From Collybia mongolica (Eukaryota > Basidiomycota > Agaricomycetes > Agaricales > Clitocybaceae), in contig JAAXNY010000001.1 of the NCBI GenBank assembly GCA_013420905.1, positions 2,604,001 through 2,668,000 of the forward strand: a DNA stretch of 64,000 bases, written 5' to 3'. The translations under genes and the position numbers were made by a program. Position 1 is the stretch's first letter. Every line of letters starts with the position of its first letter. This document shows, in pieces, positions 22,666 through 33,608 of this stretch. The notes under the pieces were generated by a model. It did no database searches. It saw only the letters and a program-made list of their open reading frames with translations, and was not told where the DNA came from.

Positions 22666-22793
22666 CTTTAGGGCAAGCTGTACCATGCGAAGACTTGCCA
22701 TTTGTGCTGCTTCATTCTTATATACGACCCAAGCCCTTCGATCACCTTTTATGCGTGATAAAAAATAGCATACATCTCAAGATCCTCGCGAAT

Positions 22794-25570
22794 ATGGCCT
22801 CCGCACCAAATCTGGATGATATCAACCAGGTAAAGGTCCCCCATTTTCATGCTTCACAACAGTTAATGAGAGGTCAGACAGTTTATTATATCCCCTTCTC
22901 TGGATCTGGTGATTATATGGGACGCTACAGTACTTGCACCCGTTAATTGTATTTGAGCAGACAATAAAACCGAAAACACTATTCCCCTGCCTTCGCATCA
23001 AAGTGAACATGATCTTCCCGATGGCGACGAGCTAAGTCTAGACGTTTATAGGAAGGCTTGGAGGAAGACTCTTAATCGCATGCAGGTTCGTGTTTGACTG
23101 AATTGCCCAAAGAATGACTCATGTCCCTCCTCCAAAGTCTCTTATCCGAGCCTTGCATGCGCCTGTTGTGGAGCAAGTGGTAGAAAAAGTTCACAACTCG
23201 TATACAAACGATCTCCATGGGCTCCCATACCCAGAGCTTCCTGTGATCTGTATCACAGGTGAGTCTCAGACGCCTTTCTCTATCAACATCGGCTCATCTC
23301 GCTACGAGACCTCACGTCCAGCTCCAGTTTCATAAACGAGATAGCTGTTCGGCTTGACTCAACTGAATTCGAAAACAAAGACTTATCTAATATACCATTC
23401 TTCTCCACCTCTCTATATCCAACCGATTGCGCCAATATTGTTTCAACAATGAAGGCAACTATCGGAGGTTTTGTAGACAGACCTGAAGTGTTAATGAAAG
23501 GTCCATGTTTATCGTTTATTTCTCTCTTTCTCTAACCATAAATAATCCAGTGAAGCGGAAGCCGACAACGTCTCTTGCCAATCATGATATTGAGATGCTT
23601 GTAGCCTGGTATAAATCCGTTCGGGAAACTTACGGTAAGGGTCTATCGGCACTGCGGCTCAATGGAAACTAAATCTTCCTCAGATATCATAGTGCCCTCA
23701 CAGCCGAAACTTGTAGTGATGATGCATGACTTTGAAGAATTTGACCCGAGCGTTGTACAGGACTTGTTTTACATATGCAGGTATCTATTTCTCGCCTTGA
23801 ATTGCTCCGTTCTGGCTTGACTCACGAGGTTGATGGCTCTAGTCTTTACATCCCCCGATTACCATTGGTCTTCATTCTATCGTTATCCTCCCCTCCATCT
23901 CCGTCCTATCTGCAAACAGCTTATCCTCGATCAACCCTCGCTCTTCTCCGCACGCACAAATATAACGTTCCATCTGGCATCAGAGTTCTAGAAGAAGTGG
24001 TGTTGAAGGTATACCTTTCTTTGCATTTTTTTTTCCGACTCATGACGGATAATAATCCAGACTTTCTTTGACCCCGAATTCGAACCGGATGTTATGATTG
24101 GGCCAACTGCTCTTAAACATCTCATTGATAACTTTACGCGCCAAAATTCTTCTTTGGAGGCCGTTATTTCGATACTTCATGTATGTGTGTATTATTACCT
24201 CTTTTTGCATCCTTTAGAGCTAACGTATGTTTTAGCTCGCCCATCTAAAGCACTTTTCAACTGAGCCACTGACAAGCCTTGTTCAGTTTACACCCTCATC
24301 AGATATGCTGTCACACCCATCTTCATTTCGTATTCTTGACAATCTGCTTACTCGTCTCCAAAATTCTGCCCTGGGTACTGTTGCTGACGACAGTGCTAAT
24401 TGGCCTGAAACTATCCCTGCTCTGCTTGCAGCTATCGACGACGCACGAACTGCATTCTACTCCCGTGCTAGGAGGCTTCGCATAGGGTCTGGGTTACTAC
24501 AACTTGTTCAAAACTTCATGAAATCTCAGGGATACAAGGGCCTTGACTGGGACCAGCGCCCCGGGGCAACAAGCACTCTTGACTTTATGACCGATATTTT
24601 GAGGGGAAAGCTGGGTTCTAGGGTTAAGTTTTTGGGAACCATGGTGAAGTACGCCTCCGCCCTTCCAATCTTATGAGCATTTTTACAAGGAAGTATGGAA
24701 TAGGAAACTCAGGACCCGTCAGTTGAGCATGCTTTTGGAGGCAATACACACGTTCTTTCAATCATTGCCAGCTGCGGTGCGTTCTAGCGAAGAAGAGGCA
24801 CGAGCGAAGATAGTAGTCTCCAGAAGCGCGCTCCCAGAGCAGGTGGACGACGACATTTCAGCTATCAGCTCACAGCTAGCAGAAAGCATGGGGGAATGGC
24901 TTGTCGGATACCTCAAGTCCGCTTGTTGTCTCTACCTTATTTTATGCGATGACTGATATGAGCATCTAGCGACGTGCTATGTCCCCTTGAAGATGCAATG
25001 CTCTGGGAAGTATGGTACATGGGATTATCGCCCTTCCCGTCTGATGTTTGTTGCCACTTTCCCCACCGTTATCCGTATTCTGACATTCTAAATTTATGGT
25101 AGCTCTTGAACCCGTCCGTCCGGGCTTCCATGCTGGCCGGGTTACTGCGACCATATGACTTCGTGGATTCGGAGGATGGTGAAGAAAGGGCCATTCTTCC
25201 ACTATCGGAGTACCCCGATACCAGCATTTTATTTAGGCGCTACCTGGATAGTGGGAAGATGATTAATGTATACGATTGGTTCGAATCCTTCCAGCTCGAG
25301 CTGGAGACTCAGCGAAAGCATCTCCGGGAAAAGCTTGCCCTTGAGGAGATAAAAACGGAACGAGGGTCGCCGAGGAAGGATAAAGGGAAGCGGAAGGGAC
25401 CTTCTCGTGACGAACTTGTAGAGGATGACGATGGCGATGAGAAGTGGAGAATCGAAGTGCAGGCGAGGTTCATGCGCGCATTACAAGAGCTCGACTATCT
25501 TGGTTTTATCAAACATACAGGGAGGAAGGCCGATCACGTTCAGAGGACCGTTTACGATATCCACGATTAA
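22794..25570 (+). CDS. ORC3: origin recognition complex subunit 3
   Basis: Subunit of the six-protein ORC that marks replication origins and recruits CDC6 and the MCM ring. About a dozen exons separated by short introns. The start is ATG 22794 (MASAPNLDDINQ). Recognisable ORC3 pieces in order: SYTNDLHGLPYPELPVICIT; a segment after 23700 reading MMHDFEEFDPSVVQDLFYIC, the degenerate AAA+ Walker B-like region; PLVFILSLSSPPSPSYLQT; LIDNFTRQNSSLEAVISILH and LAHLKHFSTEPL; and the C-terminal winged-helix end WRIEVQARFMRALQELDYL, GFIKHTGRKADHVQRTVYDI. That terminal block is diagnostic of ORC3. A charged insert (KDKGKRKGPS) precedes it. No disruption was seen in the exons followed, but some exon ends in 22.9-23.7 kb were not fixed. 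Confidence 0.92.
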
Positions 25571-25959
25571 CCACATCATCGCTGGATTTATCTCAGGGCC
25601 CGAAATCCATCGTAGTGTAATTTTATTAAGGGTTCGGATAATAATAACGCGTACACCACCATCTCCTCATTGAATGCTCATCGTAACAATGGAGGATAGC
25701 AGCTAGAGCTTCACTGGAGGAAAGGATGGGACTATTGGTCGTTATGGCAACGAGCAGGTGGCAGATGCCCATGTCTCGGAAAATACAATCATACGAGGAC
25801 GAATAAGCCCAAAGGCTTGGTCTATACCCTAGAACCTGCGTAGTAATGACTTTGGGATTGAGCTCACGAAAAGAATCCGCTTAAAAGTGGCATTGAGTCG
25901 ATAATGCCCTACATTACAAGGCACACCCTCCACACCCATATCGACCGGCTTCAAAGACT
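25571..25959. other. intergenic between convergent ORC3 and hydrolase
   Basis: Shared 3' flank of two convergent genes. No ORF, repeat or RNA feature stood out. Confidence 0.4.
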
Positions 25960-26934
25960 TCAAGCCCCACGTTTAATCCATTCAACAACACTTTCCGCCC
26001 ATCCCTCTCCTTCTCCCGTGCTCAACGCCATATTGGTGCTGATATGGTTGTGGTACTTTGCCACAAGCCACTCCGGTCGTTTTCCGATACGTGCTTCAAC
26101 GGCATCTCTGAAGTCCGCCGCCGCAGTAAGCAACCATTGTGGTTCTTTCTCGGCCTCAACTAATATGAGTCTCGGTAACGCCGCAACGGTAGCATCATCG
26201 GCGCGCCGGAGAAGGCCCATGGGGTCATCCTCTTGGACCCTGTCTTCCCCATTGTAGTGTTGAGCCACCACGGGATATAGGACGGCCTCGCGACTCAGTT
26301 CACGGCTATGAAACGCTCCAGCACAAAGGATCGCTCCAGCTACACTTGGACGTAAAACCGCAGTTTCGGGAGTTTCAGGCAGCATCCACGCTGCAAAGAC
26401 ATGCACGGCACCCGCTGAGTGCCCCATCATGAAGATGCCGCCAACGTCGGGATTGGGGCTGGTGGGGGTAGTGAGATGCTCAGGATGTTGGATGGTCCAG
26501 ACTGTGGCATCGCGGACGTCTTGTGCCGCGCTCGGGAAAGTGAAATCTGGGGCCAGCCGGTAATCTGGGATAACGACCACAAAGCCTTTGCGCGCAAAGT
26601 ATGCACCGACACATCCATATCCCAAATCCAAGGGCGCTGCTAGTTGGCGATCACCGGATGTGAACCCCCCACCATATATCCAGATGAGGACCGGAGTTTT
26701 CCCTGATTCATCGGGAGCAACGGGGTAGTATATATCGAGCTGAAAAGGGAACAGCATTCAATACCATTTTCAGACTCAAGTTACCTTTCTCACCTGATGC
26801 CTATCCGTAGGCCCATACTTGAACGTGCTCCTTGGGACTGCTTCTATTCGAGATCGATTCTTCTCGAGCAGCGGGAGAAAAGCAGATACCGCTGTTGCCG
26901 TTCCGTTCAGTTGGTAAGACTCTGGGTTGAGCAT
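25960..26934 (-). CDS. alpha/beta hydrolase fold esterase
   Basis: Two exons (26934-26794 and 26739-25960) with a 54 nt intron give 306 residues, starting MLNPESYQLNGTATAVSAFL. Motifs: LIWIYGGGFTSGD (oxyanion-hole GGG), DYRLAPDFTFP, MGHSAGAVH with the GxSxG nucleophile serine, and a late YHNHIS carrying the likely catalytic histidine. This is the hormone-sensitive-lipase/carboxylesterase (abhydrolase 3) pattern. The protein is probably cytosolic because no signal peptide is visible. It is convergent with ORC3. The substrate cannot be predicted. The ATG at 26934 fits the frame; a nearby upstream ATG is in another frame. Confidence 0.85.
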
Positions 26935-27677
26935 GGACACGTACTTGGCATCACGACGGCGGGTATGTCGGTTTCTTGAAGCTTAGAAACGATGTCCATG
27001 TCTTCTGCGGAGAATAGTTGCTGGCTAACTATATTTTCGTCCGGGGTGTAATGAACTCAAGATGGGACAGTCCATTGTTGTGTTTTTAGAGGATGTGAAT
27101 GGCCTCTTGGCAGACCGTATGGGAAATCGATGCTATCAATACTAGTGACCTGATCACGAGAGCCGGGTAGATCTCTTGTCATGCACATACGGCCTGGGAG
27201 TAAAGCACGCTCAATTAGATAACTATACATGGTCAAAGAAGTTGGCAAGTCCTGCACTCACTTCATCGGCTATAGCTACCCTCTCATCGTTCGTCTGCCA
27301 TACCTGACTTCATAGACATTTATATTCCGACTACTCAATTTGAATGACTGGAAAGATACAAACCAACTGAATTTCAAAAATTTGGGCTTCAACGCGCATA
27401 AAAAGGTACCATCATGTAAGGAACGAGCATTGACCAATCCTTTGAGATCGGCACTGGTGAGCGTGAAGGTAATTACATAATGATGATGGGGAGAAACAGA
27501 TCTCACCTTCAACGTCATGGTGAACATCATCGACATGAAACATTCATTCCATGACGCGCGATACTACACCCTCGATCGTCCGCGACCAGATTCTTACGCT
27601 GGTATATAACATAGCCTCATCTCGAAGTTATTATCTCCCCCAGTTTACTGCAACCCATAACGATTACCCAACACACA
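26935..27677. other. intergenic; promoter of CON-6 gene
   Basis: A TATATAA box at about 27603-27609 lies 70 bp before the CON-6 ATG, followed by a pyrimidine-rich stretch. Minus-strand ORFs at 27057-27257 and 27276-27536 have no recognisable domain. Confidence 0.4.
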
Positions 27678-28210
27678 ATGGCAAGCCGTGAGTCGCGTGC
27701 TTTCGACCATCATCGATGTCCTATAAATATTCTCTTTTTTTCTTCTTGTTAGAACCTAACCCCAATCGCGTCGCCGGTGGTCTCAAGGCGACTGTTCACA
27801 ATCCCAACATTTCTGAAGAAACTAAAGCTCACGCTTCCGAGCGCCTCCAGAACATGGGTGCTGAGTTTGAGAGTGGCGATCAGCCCAAAAGCGGTACGTG
27901 AAGCGTCTATGACTATCGGATTCAGTGCTCATCGTCGTATAGCCCCGAAGACCGGTCGTTCTGGCGGGATAGACCAAGAGGACGACGACGACGCTGCCTT
28001 CGAGGAAGAGATAGGCAATGATGGTACTAGCTCCGCCGGTGGAGGTGGAGAAACCAATCGCGTCCTGGGTGGATACAAAGCGACTCTCAAAAGTGAGTTC
28101 TTCGTTTGATGTTTTGCGTCCTAAGCGTGCTAATATGACAAGATCCCAATGTTTCTGGAGAAGCGAAGAAGCACGCTGAACAGGTGTTGAAGGATAGCGA
28201 TGCTATGTAG
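27678..28210 (+). CDS. conidiation-specific protein 6 (CON-6) family
   Basis: Four exons (27678-27687, 27753-27893, 27943-28092, 28143-28210) give 122 residues. The sequence has two CON-6 repeats: NPNRVAGGLKATVHNPN with SEETKAHASERLQNMG, and TNRVLGGYKATLKNPN with GEAKKHAEQVLKDS. The linker is acidic (QEDDDDAAFEEEIG). Such small hydrophilic proteins accumulate in spores and stressed mycelium of many fungi; biochemical function is unknown. Exon 1 is only 10 nt, which explains why a simple ORF view misses the start. The promoter has a good TATA box. Confidence 0.92.
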
Positions 28211-28486
28211 ACGTATAAGCTTTTTATAATCGCCAATGGTCGGGGAGTGGCATTTCATAGTGTATCGACCTATTTTTATTTCGAACCAACCATGTTTAGT
28301 TTTTCCATGTGTATGATAAGTGGATCCATTCGTCCAGCATGAAATTTGGTCCACGTCTTCCAAAACTATATTGATAAGAATCCATATCTTGTGTATGAAA
28401 TTATTCACAGAAAGCATCTATAGTACAAATTAAAACTGTTCCGTGTCAAAAAATAATAAGTTCAATGGTATCTGTAAAACTCTCAT

Positions 28487-30070
28487 CTAAAATTCCTCAG
28501 ACCACCTTTTGATCACAGTCCACACCTCATTAATTATTTTGCGATCCCACCAGTCCTCATTCATCATCAACACATCATGGACAGCATCCTTCACCCACTC
28601 CGCCTTCACATCCACCCCATCGCGCTCCATCGCGCCCTGCAAGCTCTTCACCTCTCTCACCAGGCGCTCCGCGTCCCCAACGACGATGAGAGTCTTTGGA
28701 AATCTCTCAAACAACCCGCCAAAACGGGTCGTCTTGCGATATGGCGAATTTTCGTCTGGGGTTAGAAAAGCCGGGGCGCGCGTGGCCTGGAGAACCGGGT
28801 TCGCCAAGAGTGTGCCAACGAAGACGTCATCATGCGCGCCATAAAGGTCCTGCTTGACAGGGTGGCCCCAACGCTTCAGGACCCGGGGCGAGCAGGGCGA
28901 TACGTACTCGGAATGCACGACTTCCATGAGGCGCTGTTCCTCTTCAAAAGAGGAGAGGTCTGCATTGCGCTTAAAACCGAGGAAGGTACGCTGGAGCAGC
29001 GCGCGCGGCTCGGGAGTGTCAACAAGGTAGTCTGTTGCTGAGTTTGGACGAGGTATATATGACGACTGAGTCTCTGGGAGGGCGTGCGAGGTGTCGCATG
29101 AAGGCTGTATTTCGACTGGTTAGTTTGCGCGAAAAAGAAATCTAAAATGCAGATGCTTACAGAAAGGAGCAGGAGACCGTCCGGCATGGGGAGGGTCCCT
29201 TCATCCCGTAGCCAGCGGGTGAGAGCGAGAACGAGGTTTCCGCCAGAACTGTCGCCAACGAGGATTACTTTGCATTTTGATTTTTTAATTTCATATTCCT
29301 GCACAACATGGGCGTATACTGCAGCGGCGTCCTGGATCACTGCCGGGAAAGGGGCGTGCTGGAGGAGCCGATATTCGACAGAGTAGACTTCGGTCAGGAT
29401 TTTGTCCTGGATACAGCTCAGAACGGTGTACAGTGATTGGATGAGTTGGACCCACTTTGATCAGCCTCCTGGGTATTCTTGATGTACGGGAAGTTTCGTG
29501 AGCAGACATGTGGCAGTATCCGCCACCATGCATGAATATTCCAATAAGAGGTGTTTCCGCAGCGGCGTTTTCGACATCATATGCGGGGGCAAAATTATCA
29601 GGTGAATTACCACCAGTGGTATCAGGAGTACTAGCGTTCTTGGTTATTTTGACCCTAGGGCGGATGTGCTTCGGCCACACATAGCACCCAACCTTCTTGA
29701 AGGGAACTCCATCAACGATGACTCCAGTCCTCATCTTCTCCGGTAGCGGGTCGACCCACTGGAAGCGGGTTTCTGTCAAGGATCCGTGCGATGGCTCGGC
29801 GTCAGGGTCTCGTGTACCCCAAGTGACGCCTGCGACTTCAGTTATCTTATATATGCGCCTGGTAAAGTTGACGTTGATGATTTGTCTTATAGACCATGAT
29901 TCGCGAGGGCGGTAGTGACGGGGAAGGACAGAATAGTAGGCGACCCAGTACGGGACCATAAATAGAGTGGTAAAGAGCCGCTGGAAGACATAGAGGGACT
30001 TCCAGGGTTCACGGGCAAATGGGAGGTGTGCGTGATGTTCGTAAGGGGGCTTGCTCTTAAGCACCTGCAT
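28487..30070 (-). CDS. alpha/beta hydrolase, hormone-sensitive-lipase type
   Basis: Three exons (30070-29456, 29406-29161, 29104-28487) give 492 residues. Near the N-terminus, SLYVFQRLFTTLFMVPYWVAYY is a likely membrane anchor. Core motifs: FMHGGGYCHMSAHETSRTS (oxyanion HGGG), VEYRLLQHAPFPAVIQDA, ILVGDSSGGNLVLALTRW (GDSSGG nucleophile elbow) and LLLSPSCDTSHALPE. C-terminally VVGDAERL and DAVHDVLMM supply the expected acid and histidine. The long N-terminal part (TEVAGVTWGTRDPDAEP) is typical of fungal members. The reading frame stays open upstream to 30505, but that extension looks like untranslated leader, so ATG 30070 was chosen. Likely a membrane-bound ester hydrolase; substrate unknown. 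Confidence 0.85.
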
Positions 30071-30902
30071 GGGATGGCCATGGTCGTCCCACCCTTTGAT
30101 TAGCCCTAAGTAGGGACCAAACTCCACGTCGAATCCATTTCTGACGTCAGAATAGTTATCCACGCTGGGAGCCTGGGAGTCCTGGCGCACAAACGCCGGA
30201 AATACACGTGGGGAGATTTGGATATCCACAATGGCAGCTTTGATTGACAGTGTTGGTAGGGTGCAGGGAAGGAAAGCTGCAGAGAGCGGGAAGAGAGATA
30301 CATAGGAGCCTGAAGGTGAGTTTTTTAACACACCCAGGCGGAACAACTTAGATCGATCGCAGGGCTTGGTGAAACATCCGAGAAAAAAAAAAACTATCTT
30401 ATCTGATATTGAAGTGGCCTGATCTTCAGAACAGTTTATGACGCTACCATTGCCTATGTACACTCCAAAACGTGGAACAGACCTGGAACGGACAAGCCTT
30501 TCCACGCTGTTTGCTCAGCGGTCCGATCTCCACTGGTCACTAGGGCTTGCTTTATAATTCCTCGTTTCTCCGAGCTTGAAGGAGTTGATGGGGCGCAAAA
30601 ACGGAAATCGCTGACTGTTAAGACCGGTCTGCCGCACCTAAGGTTTACTTCTCGTACAGCAATTCTACAGCAGCGTAATATTCGTAGTTTGATGTCCTCC
30701 ATATGGTATTTTTTCGGTGAAAAGACGGAAAGCCGACGTAAGAAGTTGCCGTTAAACACCGGAGAGCGTATTGCGCACGGGACGGAAGAACGACCATTTG
30801 TCGATCTCTCTTCCCGAAAATATGTCCTACAAACAAGCGGCATGAGCTTCAATCGACATATAAAGAGATAGAGTTCCTTGAGAATCTCAGTTTTTGTTCA
30901 AG
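30071..30902. other. divergent promoter region between hydrolase and ICMT-like gene
   Basis: An ATATAAAG box near 30858-30865 lies ~40 bp before the plus-strand ATG at 30903. Open frames crossing this stretch on the minus strand show no domain and probably include the 5' leader of the hydrolase. Confidence 0.4.
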
Positions 30903-31655
30903 ATGTCCCTTTGGAGGATACCATTCATTTTGGCCAGCATTGCCGGGGCCCATGTTACTTTGACGAGCCCCGCCCCCCCACCCCTCGAACACGAAAGCAT
31001 GGCGAAGTCAGAGGGGTCTGTGCGGGTTACGCATGCTGTTCCCGTCACGAAGGTCATTTTCGACTGTTTTTTGGCTGGCTTTGACGCTGACATTCGCATA
31101 CAGTACTTTCTCTGGGCACTCTCCGTCGCCGAAATAGCCACAATAATGGCGTACCATATGGCTTGGCCCCCATACTCCCAAGTGGTTCTTTCTCTCCTCA
31201 TGCCAGCAGAGAACGCGTCGGTCATCCAGTTTACACAACTATTCATGGGCAGTGCCGTTGTTTGCGCATGTGGGGGCCTATTACGGTACCGGTGCTACCG
31301 CACGATGGGGCGGCAATTCACATTCGAGCTGTCCATCCGTGAGGGCCACACATTGGTGACATCCGGGCCGTACGGTGTAGTGCGTCACCCCGGCTACACT
31401 GGCATACTCGTCGCGTTGATCGGCGCGGCCTGCCTCCATGGGTCGCGCGGGTCCTGGCTACGCGAGTCAGGGATTCTAGAGACTGAGATAGGGAGAGTGC
31501 TGGTGGGAAGCACTACAATGATAACATGTGCTGCCTTGGGTAGTTTGAGGTGGAGGATGCAGAGCGAAGATAGGGCCTTGAGGAGTGAGTTTGGCGAGGC
31601 TTGGGAGAGCTGGGCAAGTGAAGTACCCTACGCATTGATTCCTGGTGTTTATTAG
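30903..31655 (+). CDS. isoprenylcysteine carboxyl methyltransferase-like protein, intronless
   Basis: Single open frame of 250 residues from ATG 30903 (MSLWRIPFILASIAG). It has several hydrophobic segments, for example FLWALSVAEIATIMAYHM and GSAVVCACGGLL. These are followed by the ICMT core: TMGRQFTFELSIREGH, then SGPYGVVRHPGYTGIL with the conserved RHPxY motif, and a C-terminal SEDRALRSEFGEAWESW. ICMTs methylate the prenylated C-terminal cysteine of CaaX proteins (Ras, mating pheromones) at the ER. Assignment to STE14 proper is not certain because fungi hold several divergent ICMT-like paralogs. Absence of introns is unusual for this window; two broken relatives lie at 21.5-22.6 kb. Confidence 0.82.
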   Translation: MSLWRIPFILASIAGAHVTLTSPAPPPLEHESMAKSEGSVRVTHAVPVTKVIFDCFLAGFDADIRIQYFLWALSVAEIATIMAYHMAWPPYSQVVLSLLMPAENASVIQFTQLFMGSAVVCACGGLLRYRCYRTMGRQFTFELSIREGHTLVTSGPYGVVRHPGYTGILVALIGAACLHGSRGSWLRESGILETEIGRVLVGSTTMITCAALGSLRWRMQSEDRALRSEFGEAWESWASEVPYALIPGVY

Positions 31656-31917
31656 GGCATCGGTTTCTGTCTGTGCAAGTAACGTAAATTATAAGTAATC
31701 GTAACAGAAGCGTTCTAGGTTCTTGAGTTGGCCGTGCGTGTGACCCTTTACAGTCGGGGGGAGGTTACAAGACTCAGAATGGAAAAAAAAAAACTTCTCG
31801 ACGCAGCCAACGCGTTTAAATCTCGTGACTGTGTGGCAGTGAATTAAGTAACTCACATTGTTCCCGCACGAGCACCGTGCGAAACTCTTTCCTTCCTTCA
31901 CTGACTTGTGGTCCAAA

Positions 31918-33242
31918 ATGCCAGCGACAAGGACCTCTAAACGAACGAATCCAAAGAAGGCTTCAGCAACAGAAGAGGCCCAGGAGGCCCCCCAGCAAGC
32001 CGAGGAAGGTCCCTCCAAGCTCTCGGAGGTCGTCACAGAAGCAGCGACCAATGTCGCTGAGGTCACTACTAACATCACTGGAGCGGCTGAGGAGTTCGTT
32101 GACAGGATGACGGGAATTGAGAAGAATGGGGAGGCATTGGCAGGAGGAGAGGAGGGTGACAGCGGTGACGCTAACACCGAGAATGGGTCAGAAGCACCAA
32201 AGATGACGATGCAGGAGCGGAAAGCAAGGATGGAGAAACTTCGTAAAAAGATTGTGGGTCTATTCAAGCCATGTGTCTGTCTCCAAGTCACAAATACTTA
32301 CTGTCCTGGCTTGATCCAGGCGGCTTCCGAGCGAGCCAATCGAGCGTCGATGATTGAGGAAAATGCAAAATCAAAAATAACTGCGAGGGACGCGGCGAGG
32401 CTGGAGAAACAACGGAAACTCGCGGAGATGCTACGAGCAAAAGCAGACGCGGAGGAGAAGGGGGATGATGTTGAAAGGGGGAAGAATTGGGAGTGGACGA
32501 TTGAGGAGAATGATTTCTGGGAAAAGAAGCTGGCGAGGAAGGCACGAAGAGCTGATTTTGAGTTTCATGGTGGGTGTCCTTGTTCTGTCTACGGGATATC
32601 TTGGCTAAACACTTCAAGTCAGATGATGCACATGCAGCAAGAAGAAGGTACAAGAAGGATTTAGACCATATAAAGCCCGACCTCGTTGCATATAATAAAC
32701 AGAAGGAGATCGCCATGGGCCTTTCACCCGGTAGTCTTGTGACATTCAACCCAACGGCAGGATCATCCGCTATGGAGGTGTGCACTATAGAACGCGCTTT
32801 CGGTCGTGTTTTTTTCTCTAACGACTATTTCTCCTAGCTTGTACCTACAAGTCAACAACAGCAACTTGCTGCCGAGAACCTCTATCGCGATGCAAATACG
32901 CTCATATACGGAGACAGCAAACCATCTGAGGATGCTATTGATCGTGTTGTTAGCAAAATCAACCAAGAGTACGTCTACTTGTGCCAGTATTGCTGTTTAC
33001 TAATTTTTGCCTGTAATAGCATCGACAAAAAGGGCAAGTTCTCTCGGAAGCGCCTCAACGAGGAGGAAGGCGATATCACATATATTAATGAGCACAATCG
33101 TGTGTTCAACAAAAAGGTGCGATTACCATCGGCTTTCATATTCACCGATGTCTCATTTGTCACCCACTCACAGATTGCCCGGTATTACGACAAATACACT
33201 GCCGAAATTCGGGCTAGTTTCGAGCGCGGCACAGCTCTATAG
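31918..33242 (+). CDS. SYF2: pre-mRNA-splicing factor SYF2
   Basis: Six exons (31918-32253, 32320-32569, 32623-32777, 32838-32968, 33020-33116, 33174-33242) sum to 345 residues. The N-terminus is Ala/Glu rich and low complexity. The conserved SYF2 domain follows: HDDAHAARRRYKKDL, IKPDLVAYNKQKEIAMG, AENLYRDANTLIYGD, KPSEDAIDRVVSKINQD, IDKKGKFSRKRLNEEEGD, ITYINEHNRVFNKKIARYY and the terminal EIRASFERGTAL. SYF2 belongs to the Prp19/NTC complex in the nucleus and joins the spliceosome around activation. The upstream in-frame codon at 31858 is less likely, as ATG 31918 directly precedes the conserved-style N-terminus. The SYF2 domain is intact. Confidence 0.95.
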
Positions 33243-33608
33243 ACGAGTATACCCTTCCAAGCGACGTATGGATTCTGTCGGCTGGGTAATCAGCGTTCAT
33301 CGTAGATGGTGCAACGTAGGAGGTGTTATGTATTCTATTTGTAACCGTGTACGATTAATTGATGGCTTACTGGGTGTTTTTGTATTGGATAGTCTGGATG
33401 AGACCAAAGCGGGGCCGAAACCGCGTCGACGGCCCGCAGCAGACATCTTATCAAGCAAAGTTTGGAACATGAAATGAAATGCTCGTTGACTGTGATAATC
33501 GTGACGTCACGTTCTAAAATGAGCGAGTACAAAAATACCGTTCCCCAAACGAAAACCGGCCCCGACGTTCATCACCTTCTTCTCCTCCACTGACTTCATC
33601 TCATCACC
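33243..33608. other. intergenic SYF2 to DUF2156 gene
   Basis: 3' flank of SYF2 and promoter of the next gene. A pyrimidine-rich CATCACCTTCTTCTCCTCC tract lies just before the downstream ATG. No other feature seen. Confidence 0.35.

Noticed and set aside
29291..30505. Single 404-residue reverse ORF as a full protein
   Set aside because: Its N-terminal ~145 residues show no family similarity and its end is read through an intron. Splicing at 29455/29407 and starting at 30070 gives a clean 492-residue hydrolase.
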